This document shows positions 51,188 to 59,363 of a DNA stretch of 64,000 bases, piece after piece. This DNA is from Gemmiger_A avium. Lineage in GTDB: Bacteria; Bacillota; Clostridia; Oscillospirales; Ruminococcaceae. Position 1 is the stretch's first letter, and each line of letters opens with the position of its first letter. The notes below the pieces were generated by a model that was not told the DNA's origin, ran no database searches, and saw nothing but the letters and a program-made list of their open reading frames with translations. Both the position numbers and the translations under genes were made by a program. The stretch covers positions 4,721 to 68,720 of the forward strand of contig DXFE01000117.1 of the NCBI GenBank assembly GCA_019114585.1. Reading direction: 5' to 3'.

Positions 51188-51682
51188 ATGGGTATTTTCG
51201 ACAAGCTGTTTGCCAAGAAATCGAACGACATTACGCTGGGCGCGCCGGTAGCCGGCGAGGCCGTGGCGCTGAGCCAGGTGAGCGACCCCACCTTTGGGGA
51301 GGAGATCCTGGGCAAGGGGGTGGCGATCCGCCCCGCCTCGAACCGGGTGGTGGCCCCCTGCGACGCCACCGTGGACCTGATGTTTGACACCGGCCACGCG
51401 GTAAGCCTGAAAGCCGACTGCGGCGCCGAGGTGCTGATCCATGTGGGGCTGGAGACGGTCTCCCTGGCGGGGCAGCACTTCACCATCCACGCCAAGACCG
51501 GCGACCATGTGACCGCCGGCCAGCTGCTGATCGAGTTTGACCGGGAGGCGATCGCCGCGGCCGGGTTCAACACCATCACCCCCATTGTGATCTGCAACAC
51601 CGCGGATTTTGCGTCGGTGACCGCCGCGGCCCAGGGCCCGGTGCAGGAGGGCGCCCCGGTGCTGACCCTGGTAAAACCGTAA
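51188..51682 (+). CDS. PTS glucose-type EIIA (Crr-like)
   Basis: A 164-residue EIIA-Glc protein. The phospho-acceptor is His85 in VLIHVGLETVSL, with the assisting His70 in TGHAVSLKAD. IRPASNRVVAPCDATV and TAGQLLIEFD are typical. ATG at 51188 follows GGAGGAG. It would relay phosphate from HPr to the EIICB encoded at the end of the operon, which has no A domain of its own. Confidence 0.93.
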   Translation: MGIFDKLFAKKSNDITLGAPVAGEAVALSQVSDPTFGEEILGKGVAIRPASNRVVAPCDATVDLMFDTGHAVSLKADCGAEVLIHVGLETVSLAGQHFTIHAKTGDHVTAGQLLIEFDREAIAAAGFNTITPIVICNTADFASVTAAAQGPVQEGAPVLTLVKP

Positions 51683-51694
51683 GGAGGGATCGCC

Positions 51695-53308
51695 ATGTAC
51701 GAGGGTACCGGCAAACCGGTATTTGCGGGGGTGGCCATCGGGCCGGTGCAGCTGTACCGCCCCGCCCAGCGCCAGCTGCCCGCGAGCAGCGGCGATCCGG
51801 CGGCGGAGCAGGCGCTGTTTGACGCCGCCCGGGAAACCGCCCGCACGCAGCTGAGCGAACTGTACGAAAAGACCCTGCAGGAGATCGGCGAAGAACAGGC
51901 CATGATCCTGGACGTACAGATCATGATGCTGGACGACGAAGATTTTCTCACCGGCGTGCGGGAGCGCATCGCCGCCGGGGACAGCGCGGCCCGGGCTGCC
52001 CGGGACGCCGGGGAGGAGTTCAGCGCCGCCTTTGCCGCGCTGGACGACCCCTATATGCAGGCCCGGGCGGTGGACATCCGGGATATGGCCGAGCGGGTGG
52101 TGACCATCCTGTGCGGCGGCGACGGCGGGATCCGGATAACCCGGCCCTGCATCCTGGTGGCCGAAGACCTGACCCCCAGCGAGACGGTGCAGCTGCCCCG
52201 GGAGAAGATCCTGGCCTTTGTGACCCGCCAGGGTTCCGCCAACAGCCATATCGCGGTGCTGGCGCGGATCCTGAACATCCCGTCGCTGGTGCAGGCGTCC
52301 CTGGAACTGGACGGGGCGCTGGACGGCAAAACCATGATCGTGGACGGTTTCACCGGCCGCTATTATATCGACCCGGACGAGGCCACCCTGGCCGCCATGA
52401 CCGCCAGGCGGGACGAAGCCGCCCAGGCCCGGCAGCAGCTGGAAGCCTACCGGGGGGTGCCCACCGTGTCCCGCAGCGGGCGGCGCATCCAGCTGCTGGC
52501 CAACATCGGCAGCCCGGAGGACGTGCCCGCCGTACTGGAGGGGGACGCCGAGGGCGTGGGCCTGCTGCGCAGTGAATTCATGTATCTGGGCCGGGACGCC
52601 CTGCCCACCGAGGAGGAGCTGTTTGAGGGCTACCGCCGGGTGGTAGAGCAGCTGGGCGGCCGCCCGCTGGTGATCCGCACGCTGGACATCGGCGCGGACA
52701 AACAGGCGGACTACCTGGGCCTGGACAAGGAAGAAAACCCCGCCCTGGGTTACCGGGGCATCCGCATCTGCCTGACGCGGGAGGACATCTTCCGCCCCCA
52801 GATGCGGGCGATCTACCGGGCCAGCGCCTTTGGGCCGGTAAGCGTGATGTTCCCCATGATCATCTCGGTGCAGGAGGTGCGCCGCATCAAGGCGTTCTGT
52901 GCCCGCATCCAGGAGGAACTGGCCGCCGAGGGCGTGCCGGTGGGGCAGGTGGAGCTGGGCATCATGATCGAGACCCCGGCCGCCGCCGTGATCAGCGCCG
53001 ACCTGGCCAAAGAGGTGCAGTTCTTCAGCGTGGGCACCAACGACCTGACCCAGTACACCCTGGCCATTGACCGGCAGAACGCCAGGCTGGACGAATTCTA
53101 CGACCCCCATCATCCCGCAGTGCTGGCGCTGCTGCGCACCATCGTGGAGAACGCCCACGCGGCGGGTATCTGGGCGGGCATCTGCGGCGAACTGGGCGCG
53201 GACCCCACCCTGACCGAGACCTTCCTGCAGATGGGCTACGACGAACTGTCCGTTTCCCCCGGCCGCGTGCTGGAACTGAGAAAAATCATCTGTGAAAGCG
53301 AGGTATAA
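51695..53308 (+). CDS. ptsI: PTS enzyme I
   Basis: A 537-residue phosphotransferase that takes phosphate from PEP. The active His185 lies in GSANSHIAVLARILNIP; the PEP-binding site has GVGLLRSEFMYLGR and the C-terminal active Cys is in GICGELGADP. It is a little shorter than E. coli EI (575) but within the Firmicutes range. The SHIA variant of the usual SHTA motif keeps the histidine. AAGGAGG precedes ATG at 51695, 12 bases after EIIA. Confidence 0.94.
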   Translation: MYEGTGKPVFAGVAIGPVQLYRPAQRQLPASSGDPAAEQALFDAARETARTQLSELYEKTLQEIGEEQAMILDVQIMMLDDEDFLTGVRERIAAGDSAARAARDAGEEFSAAFAALDDPYMQARAVDIRDMAERVVTILCGGDGGIRITRPCILVAEDLTPSETVQLPREKILAFVTRQGSANSHIAVLARILNIPSLVQASLELDGALDGKTMIVDGFTGRYYIDPDEATLAAMTARRDEAAQARQQLEAYRGVPTVSRSGRRIQLLANIGSPEDVPAVLEGDAEGVGLLRSEFMYLGRDALPTEEELFEGYRRVVEQLGGRPLVIRTLDIGADKQADYLGLDKEENPALGYRGIRICLTREDIFRPQMRAIYRASAFGPVSVMFPMIISVQEVRRIKAFCARIQEELAAEGVPVGQVELGIMIETPAAAVISADLAKEVQFFSVGTNDLTQYTLAIDRQNARLDEFYDPHHPAVLALLRTIVENAHAAGIWAGICGELGADPTLTETFLQMGYDELSVSPGRVLELRKIICESEV

Positions 53309-53311
53309 CCC

Positions 53312-53572
53312 GTGAAAGAGATCCGATACACCATCACCGATCCGCTGGGGCTGCATGCCCGTCCCGCCGGGCTGCTGGTCAAGGAGGCCGCCTCCCATGC
53401 CTGCGCCGTGACCATCGCGGCAAACGGCGGCGCGGCCGTGGACGCCAAGCGCATCCTGGGCGTGATGAAGCTGGCCGCCAAGCAGGGCATGGAACTGACC
53501 CTGACCTTTGACGGCGCCGACGAGGAGGCCGCCGCCGCGTCCATGGAGGCGTTCCTCAAGGCAAACCTGTAA
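53312..53572 (+). CDS. ptsH: PTS phosphocarrier HPr lacking the regulatory serine
   Basis: An 86-residue HPr. His15 in GLHARPAG is the EI-dependent phosphorylation site. The helix that normally reads (K)SI(M/L)GVM, with Ser46 phosphorylated by HPr kinase, reads DAKRILGVM here: Arg47 occupies the serine position. This HPr should do sugar phosphotransfer but not CcpA/HPr-kinase signalling. It begins 3 bases after ptsI. Confidence 0.93.
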   Translation: MKEIRYTITDPLGLHARPAGLLVKEAASHACAVTIAANGGAAVDAKRILGVMKLAAKQGMELTLTFDGADEEAAAASMEAFLKANL

Positions 53573-53585
53573 TCGTGGCAAAAAA

Positions 53586-53792
53586 GGACGGCCGTGGGCC
53601 GGCCGTCCCAGACTGTCGAAAAAATCTTTTCGACAGTCTGAAACCCCGTTTTTCCCGCTTTGTTCGCAGAAAAAACGGGAATATCACAAGTGGGAGAGGG
53701 CCCTGATGGTCCTCTCCCACCCCCTCTCCCCTTTCGGTAAGAAAAGAGAGAGCCTTTTTCTACGAGCTGAGACGGCCGTGGGCCGGCCGTCC
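53586..53792 (+). repeat. Hairpin array between ptsH and EIICB
   Basis: The 288-base gap holds four clear hairpins: GGACGGCC/GGCCGTCC (53586-53608), AGACTGTCGAAAA/TTTTCGACAGTCT (53610-53639), CCCGTTTTT/AAAAACGGG (53645-53679) and GTGGGAGAGG/CCTCTCCCAC (53690-53720). The first palindrome recurs at 53771-53792; a 22-base match at the two ends flanks the whole block. No second RAT was seen. Confidence 0.8.
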
Positions 53793-53860
53793 TTTGCTGA
53801 TAGGCTGCGACCGGCGGCACACCGCCCCGGTCCAACAACCGTGTTAGGAGGACAATACTT

Positions 53861-55306
53861 ATGATGCGATTTTTCCAACGTTTGGGCAAATCCCTGATGC
53901 TGCCCGTAGCCTGCCTGCCGATCGGCGGCCTGCTGATGGGCATCGGCTACTGGATCGACCCCGCCGGCTGGGGCGCCAACAACATGCTGGCGATGCTGCT
54001 CATCAAGGCGGGCGGCATCCTGATCGACAACATGGCCATCCTGTTCGCTCTGGGCGTGGCCATCGGCATGTCCAAGGACCAGGAGGGCACCTCCGCCCTG
54101 GCGGCGATCATCTCCTGGCTGACCGTGCAGACCATGCTCAGCAGCGCCGTGGTGGCGTCCATCATGGGCGTGGAGGCCGGCGATGTTCCGGCCGCGTTCG
54201 GCAAGATCAACAACCAGTTTATCGGCATCCTGTGCGGCCTGATCGCCGCTGTCTGCTACAACCGGTTCTATAAGACCAACATGCCGGACTTTTTGGGCTT
54301 CTTTGCGGGCCGCCGCTTTGTGCCCATCATGACCGTGATCTGCACCCTGATCGTCTGCGTTCCCCTGTACTTTGTATGGCCTGTGGTCTACAGCTTCCTG
54401 GTGGGCGTCGGCGAAACCATCATGAACATGGGCGCGGTGGGCGCCGGTATCTACGGCTTCCTGAACCGTCTGCTCATCCCCATCGGCATGCACCACGCGC
54501 TGAACAGCGTGTTCTGGTTTGACGTGGCCAACATCTACGACATCGGCAAGTTCTGGGGCACCGTGGACGGCGGCGTCCTGGGCGTGACCGGTATGTACCA
54601 GGCCGGTTTCTTCCCCGTGATGATGTTCGGTCTGCCCGGCGCGGCCCTGGCCATGTACCACACCGCCAAGGACAACAAGAAGAAGATCACCGCCGGTATC
54701 CTGCTGTCCGTTTCCCTGTGTTCTTTCCTGACCGGTGTTACCGAGCCCATGGAGTTCTCCTTCATGTTCCTGGCCCCGGTTCTGTACGTGATCCACGCCC
54801 TGCTCACCGGCCTGTCCGTGGGCATCGTGGCCGCCCTGCCCATCCGTGCGGGCTTCCAGTTCAGCGCCGGTTTCATCGACTGGTTCCTGAGCTTCAAGGC
54901 GCCCTTTGCCCAGAACCCCTGGCTGCTGATCCCCATCGGCCTGGTGTTCTTCGCGATCTACTACGTGATCTTCCGCGTGGTCATCACCGCCCTGAACCTG
55001 AAGACCCCCGGCCGTGAGGACGACAACGCCGACGCCGAGATGAAGATCGAGCTGGGCAGCGACAACTACGCCGCCATGGCCGCCGCCATCCTGGAAGGCG
55101 TGGGCGGCGCCGCCAACGTGACCAACGTGGACAACTGCATCACCCGTCTGCGTCTGGAAGTGAAGGACCGCCTGCTGGTGGACGAGAAGAAGATCAAGGC
55201 CTCCGGCGCCGCGGGCGTCATCCGCCCGGGCAAGACCAGCGTACAGGTCATCATCGGACCCAAGGTCCAGTTCGTGGCTGACGAGTTCAAGAAGCTGGTC
55301 CGCTGA
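53861..55306 (+). CDS. PTS EIICB, glucose/N-acetylglucosamine type
   Basis: A 481-residue membrane permease-kinase. The EIIC part (residues 1-385, about ten helices) opens FFQRLGKSLMLPVACLPIGGLLMGIG and has GFLNRLLIPIGMHHALNSVFWF and the GVTEPMEFSFMF substrate loop. The EIIB domain carries the phospho-Cys426 in NVDNCITRLR. The IPIGMHHALN-VFWF pattern is closest to NagE. ATG at 53861 follows AGGAGG. No EIIA domain is attached; the operon's Crr-like protein supplies it. Substrate assignment to GlcNAc versus glucose is tentative. Confidence 0.88.
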   Translation: MMRFFQRLGKSLMLPVACLPIGGLLMGIGYWIDPAGWGANNMLAMLLIKAGGILIDNMAILFALGVAIGMSKDQEGTSALAAIISWLTVQTMLSSAVVASIMGVEAGDVPAAFGKINNQFIGILCGLIAAVCYNRFYKTNMPDFLGFFAGRRFVPIMTVICTLIVCVPLYFVWPVVYSFLVGVGETIMNMGAVGAGIYGFLNRLLIPIGMHHALNSVFWFDVANIYDIGKFWGTVDGGVLGVTGMYQAGFFPVMMFGLPGAALAMYHTAKDNKKKITAGILLSVSLCSFLTGVTEPMEFSFMFLAPVLYVIHALLTGLSVGIVAALPIRAGFQFSAGFIDWFLSFKAPFAQNPWLLIPIGLVFFAIYYVIFRVVITALNLKTPGREDDNADAEMKIELGSDNYAAMAAAILEGVGGAANVTNVDNCITRLRLEVKDRLLVDEKKIKASGAAGVIRPGKTSVQVIIGPKVQFVADEFKKLVR

Positions 55307-55369
55307 TCGTTTTTCCCCTCTCCGCGCGTCTGGGCCCACAAGATGCCGCGGAACCCCTTATCACAGAAA

Positions 55370-55399
55370 AACGGCCGCACCCGAATGGGTGCGGCCGTT
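55370..55399. terminator. Bidirectional terminator between EIICB and glgA
   Basis: A perfect 13-base stem AACGGCCGCACCC (55370-55382) and GGGTGCGGCCGTT (55387-55399), A-rich on the left, between convergent genes. Confidence 0.85.
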
Positions 55400-55413
55400 C
55401 TGCGTTGTTCGGA

Positions 55414-57282
55414 TTACCAGGGCGTCAGCTCCAGGTACAGGTCCTTGTACTGACGGGCGGAATTTTCCCAGGAAACATCCTTGGCCATATCCCGCTGCAC
55501 CACCTCGTCCCAGTGGTACCGGCTGGTGAAATACTCGGTCTTGGCCCGGTTGATCGCGTCCAGCAGCAGGCCCGCGTCGTACCGGTCAAAGGTGAAGCCG
55601 TTGCCCGCGCCGTTGAACACGTTGTAGGGCTCCACGGTGTCTTTCAGGCCGCCGGTCTCCCGCACGATGGGCAGGGTGCCGTAGTGCATGGCGTTCAGCT
55701 GGGTCAGGCCGCAGGGCTCAAACCGGCTGGGCACCAGCAGCGCGTCCGCGCCCGCGTAGATGCGGTGGGCCCGGGCCTCGTCGTACTGGATGCAGGCGCT
55801 GAACATCCCCTTGCAGGCGTTCTCGTAGTAGCGGAAGGTATCCTCATACTCCTTGTCGCCGGTGCCCAGCACCACCACCTGGGTGTTGCCGTCCATCACC
55901 TGGGGGATCACGGCGCTGACCAGATCCAGACCCTTCTGGTCGGTCAGGCGGGAGATCAGGCCGATCACAAACTTGCCCTCGTCCTGCACAAGGCCCAGTT
56001 CCTGCTGCAGGGCCCGCTTGTTCTCGGGCTTGTGCTGCAGCACGTTGGTAATGTCGTAGTTCACCGCCAGCGACGGGTCGGTGGCCGGGTTCCACATGCC
56101 GTAGTCGATGCCGTTCACGATGCCCCGCAGCTTGTAGCTGTGGTAGCGCAGGTGATCCTCCAGCTTTTCGCCGTACTCGGCGGTCTGGATCTCCCAGGCG
56201 TAGGTGTTGCTCACGGTGGTGATCCGGTCCGCGTAGGCCAGGCCGCCCTTGAGCATGTTGGCGTTCACATAGTCCTGCTTGAGGGCGCCCATCTCGAACA
56301 CCTCATCCGGCAGGCCGGTCCAGTAGCGGATGGTGGGGATGTTGTAGATACCCTGGAACCGCAGGTTGTGGATGGTCAGCACCGACTTGGCCCGCCCCAC
56401 CGGCGAATCCTTGAACAGAGTGCGCAGATACACCGGTACCAGCGCCGCCTGCCAGTCGTGGCAGTGCACGATGTCCGGGATCCAGTTCATATAGTTCAGC
56501 GCCGCCAGCGCCGCCTTGCTGAAGTAGCAGTACTTGGGGATGTCGTCCACCAGGCCGATGTAGGGATTGCCCGCGGAGAAGAACTCCTGGTTGTCGATGA
56601 AGTCATAGACCACACCGTCCCAGACATACTCCATGATGCCCACATAGTAGCTGCGGCCGGTCTGGCCCAGATCCATGTAGAACTCGCCCCGGTAGACCAT
56701 TTTGTCCTGGTACTTCTGAGGGATGCAGGCGTACCGGGGCAGGATCACCCGCACGTCGCAGTTCTGCTGCGCCAGCACCCGGGGCAGCGCGTACATCACG
56801 TCACCCAGACCGCCGGTCTTCACAAAGGGATGGCACTCGGAGCCGATAAAGGCCACGCTGCGCCGGGGCGAGGTGTACACCGGCTGCGCGGGCGCGCTCT
56901 CCACCGGCTGGACGGGCTGCTCGGTCTTGGGTTCTTCCACCTGGGGCGCGGGCTGCTCCGCCACCGTTTTTTCCGCCTTGGGGGCCGCCTTCTTCGCCGC
57001 GGGTTTCTTGGCCGCAGGCTTCTTCGCCGCCGGCTTGGCCGCCGGTTTCGCCTTCTTGGCGGCGGGTTCTTCCTTCTTCACAGCAGGCTCCGCCTTCTTG
57101 GCCACGGGCTCCTCTTTCTTCACAGCAGGCTCCGCCACCTTGGCTGCGGGCGCTTCCTTCTTCACGACAGGCTCCGCCGCCTTGGCTGCGGGCTCCTCTT
57201 TTTTCACGGCGGGTGCGGGCTTGGTCTGCTCCGCCGTCACCGCCGCGGCAGGCTTTTTCGTAGACGCTTTTTTCTTTGCCAC
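55414..57282 (-). CDS. glgA: Glycogen synthase with Lys/Ala/Pro-rich N-terminal tail
   Basis: A 622-residue GT5 glycogen synthase using ADP-glucose. The catalytic part starts near residue 140 with SVAFIGSECHPFVKTGGLGDV (KTGGLGD binds ADP-glucose), contains PDIVHCHDWQ and LTIHNLRFQG, and ends with the retaining motif PSRFEPCGLTQL. The first ~140 residues are an unusual tail of repeated VKKEEPAAK, AKPAAKKPA and related units resembling histone H1 tails. GTG at 57282 (MAKKKASTKK) is chosen because AAAGGA lies upstream; a start at 57486 is unsupported. No other glg genes are in the window. Confidence 0.9.
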   Translation of the reverse strand: MAKKKASTKKPAAAVTAEQTKPAPAVKKEEPAAKAAEPVVKKEAPAAKVAEPAVKKEEPVAKKAEPAVKKEEPAAKKAKPAAKPAAKKPAAKKPAAKKAAPKAEKTVAEQPAPQVEEPKTEQPVQPVESAPAQPVYTSPRRSVAFIGSECHPFVKTGGLGDVMYALPRVLAQQNCDVRVILPRYACIPQKYQDKMVYRGEFYMDLGQTGRSYYVGIMEYVWDGVVYDFIDNQEFFSAGNPYIGLVDDIPKYCYFSKAALAALNYMNWIPDIVHCHDWQAALVPVYLRTLFKDSPVGRAKSVLTIHNLRFQGIYNIPTIRYWTGLPDEVFEMGALKQDYVNANMLKGGLAYADRITTVSNTYAWEIQTAEYGEKLEDHLRYHSYKLRGIVNGIDYGMWNPATDPSLAVNYDITNVLQHKPENKRALQQELGLVQDEGKFVIGLISRLTDQKGLDLVSAVIPQVMDGNTQVVVLGTGDKEYEDTFRYYENACKGMFSACIQYDEARAHRIYAGADALLVPSRFEPCGLTQLNAMHYGTLPIVRETGGLKDTVEPYNVFNGAGNGFTFDRYDAGLLLDAINRAKTEYFTSRYHWDEVVQRDMAKDVSWENSARQYKDLYLELTPW

Positions 57283-57491
57283 AACAACGCTTCCTTTCAC
57301 ATCGTAATCTGCCGATATCTCCAGGCTGCGAGCCGCCCGCAGGATCCTCCTCCACTTCCCTTTCCCCTGCCTTGCCGCAGGGGGCGGACGGCCCCACGGC
57401 CCCGTTTTCGGGGCTCTATAAAACACGTTATCATATTCCCACCCAAAATGCAATTCTCCGGGTCGCATTTCTCCATCTGGTGTCATAAATC

Positions 57492-57536
57492 GCCCGTATA
57501 CGACGGGCAGCCCGCCGTTCGGTTGAACGGCGGGCT
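57492..57536 (-). terminator. Two hairpins after the ABC pair
   Basis: AGCCCGCCGTTC (57509-57520) with GAACGGCGGGCT (57525-57536), loop GGTT; then GCCCGT/ACGGGC (57492-57508). On the minus strand neither is followed by a good T-run, so termination may be partial. The rest of the 57283-57545 gap holds only the candidate glgA promoter. Confidence 0.6.
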
Positions 57537-57545
57537 GTCTGCGTC

Positions 57546-59363
57546 TTACATGCTCTGTATCCGCTCCTGTTCAAACTGGCGGCGGTACAGGTCCCGGTAA
57601 TAGCCTTTCCGGCGGATCAGCTCGTCGTGGGTGCCCTGCTCCACGATGGCGCCGTCCCGCACCACCAGGATCAGGTCGGCGCGGCGGATGGTGGACAGCC
57701 GGTGGGCGATCAGGAACGAGGTGCGCCCCTTGAGCAGCAGCTCGGTGGCGTCCTGGATCAGCCGTTCGGTCTTGGTATCGATGGAGCTGGTAGCCTCGTC
57801 CAGCACAAAGATGCGGGGGTCGGCCAGCACGGCCCGGGCAAAGCTGATCAGCTGCTTTTCCCCGGTGGACAGCCGGTCGCCGCCCTCGCCCACGTCGCTC
57901 TGGTAGCCCTTTTCCAGCTTCATGGCCACCTGGTCGGCGGACACTGCCCGGGCCGCCGCCATGACCTCCTCGTCGGTGGCGTCCAGCCGGCCGTAGCGGA
58001 TGTTCTCCATCACGGTGCCGCTGAACAGATGGGGGCTTTGCAGTACATAGCCGATATGGCTGTGCAGCCACAGCTGGCTGCGTTTCCGGTAATCCCGCCC
58101 GTCGATCAGCATCTGCCCGGCGGTGGGTTCAAAGAAGCGGCAGGCCAGGTTGACCAGGGTGCTCTTGCCCGCGCCGGTCTCACCCACAATGGCGATGGTG
58201 GACCCGGCGGGAATCTTCAGATTGAAGTGGCTCAGCACGTCCTCGTTGCCGTCCGGGTACCGGAAGGACACATCCCGGAACTCGATGTCGCCCCGGATAG
58301 GCTCCCAGTTTTCCCGCTTGGGGGCAAAGACGGTGCCGTATTTTTCCACCACTTCGGGGGTGTCGGTGATGAGCGGCTGCTGTTCCAGCAGGCCCATCAC
58401 CCGCTCGATGTTCGCCTGCAGGGACAGGATGTCCGCAATGTTGCGGGCGATCTGCTGAATCGGCTCAAAGATGCCCACCGCGTAGGAGGTAAAGGCCGAC
58501 AGGGTGCCAATGAGCAGCAGGCCGTCCAGCGCCAGGGCGCCGCCCCGGGCCAGCACGATGGCGGTGGTCAGGGAGCTGAAGAACATCACCAGCGGGATGT
58601 ACACGGCGGACAGCCTCGCCGCCCGCACCGAGGACAGCCGCATATCCTGGGTGACCGTCTCAAACTCCCGGCTGTTCTGCTCCTCGATGACCAGGGTCTT
58701 GGAGGTGCGCGCCCCCATGATGCCCTCGTTGTAGGCGCTGGTAATGCGGGAGTTCATCTTGCGCACCCGGCGGTTCCAGCGCAGGATCTTGTCCTGGAAC
58801 CAGGCGGTGAGCAGCGAGATGACCGGCACGATCAGGATGACCGCCGCCGCCAGCCCGGGGTTGAGCAGGAACATCATCACAAACACCCCCAGCACATAGA
58901 ACAGCGCCCACAGGATGTCGATGGAGTTCCAGGCGATCATGCCGGCGATGCGGTTGGTGTCGCTCATGATGCGGCTGAGCAGATACCCCACCGGCGTGAC
59001 ATTATAATAGGACAGGGACAGGGTTTGCAGATGCACAAAGCAGGCCCGCTTCATGTCCCGGCCCACCTGCATCTCGATGCGCATGCTGCGCCGGGTAAAC
59101 AGGATGACCGCCAGCGCCTGCACCCCGATCACCACGCCGTAGAACAGCGCGAACCAGGGCAGCCCGGCGGTATCCCCCGTTTCGATGAATTCGTTGATGG
59201 CATACCGCTGGAACAGCGGCAGCGCGATATCCACGATCGCCACCAGCAGGTTCAGGGCGATCACCGCCCCGATCAGCCCCCGGTAGGGTTTCAGAAAAGG
59301 CAGCAGCTTTTTCCAGGAGCGGATATCAAAGGATTTTGTGTATTCCTGTTCATCAAACCCCAT
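57546..59363 (-). CDS. Heterodimeric multidrug ABC exporter subunit (BmrD-like)
   Basis: A 605-residue half-transporter with six membrane helices and an ATPase domain. Walker A is GETGAGKSTL, the signature is RLSTGEKQLISFARA and Walker B ends IFVLDEATSSID with the catalytic Glu. Its signature is a variant (LSTGE) while the partner's signature is canonical (LSGGQ) but its Walker B is degenerate; this complementary asymmetry marks BmrCD/LmrCD-type heterodimers. It overlaps the upstream gene by 11 bases. Probably exports drugs or lipids. Confidence 0.9.
   Translation of the reverse strand: MGFDEQEYTKSFDIRSWKKLLPFLKPYRGLIGAVIALNLLVAIVDIALPLFQRYAINEFIETGDTAGLPWFALFYGVVIGVQALAVILFTRRSMRIEMQVGRDMKRACFVHLQTLSLSYYNVTPVGYLLSRIMSDTNRIAGMIAWNSIDILWALFYVLGVFVMMFLLNPGLAAAVILIVPVISLLTAWFQDKILRWNRRVRKMNSRITSAYNEGIMGARTSKTLVIEEQNSREFETVTQDMRLSSVRAARLSAVYIPLVMFFSSLTTAIVLARGGALALDGLLLIGTLSAFTSYAVGIFEPIQQIARNIADILSLQANIERVMGLLEQQPLITDTPEVVEKYGTVFAPKRENWEPIRGDIEFRDVSFRYPDGNEDVLSHFNLKIPAGSTIAIVGETGAGKSTLVNLACRFFEPTAGQMLIDGRDYRKRSQLWLHSHIGYVLQSPHLFSGTVMENIRYGRLDATDEEVMAAARAVSADQVAMKLEKGYQSDVGEGGDRLSTGEKQLISFARAVLADPRIFVLDEATSSIDTKTERLIQDATELLLKGRTSFLIAHRLSTIRRADLILVVRDGAIVEQGTHDELIRRKGYYRDLYRRQFEQERIQSM

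Noticed and set aside
50243..53581. A 1112-codon frame antisense to the PTS genes
   Set aside because: The sense strand encodes four clear PTS families; the antisense frame is compositional.
53573..53860. A second RAT controlling EIICB
   Set aside because: No GGATTGT/GGGTTGT...GCAGGCAA pattern is present among the hairpins here.
56900..57282. Separate small lysine-rich protein upstream of glgA
   Set aside because: The lysine/alanine tail is in frame with the synthase without a stop or internal ribosome site strong enough to argue for two genes.
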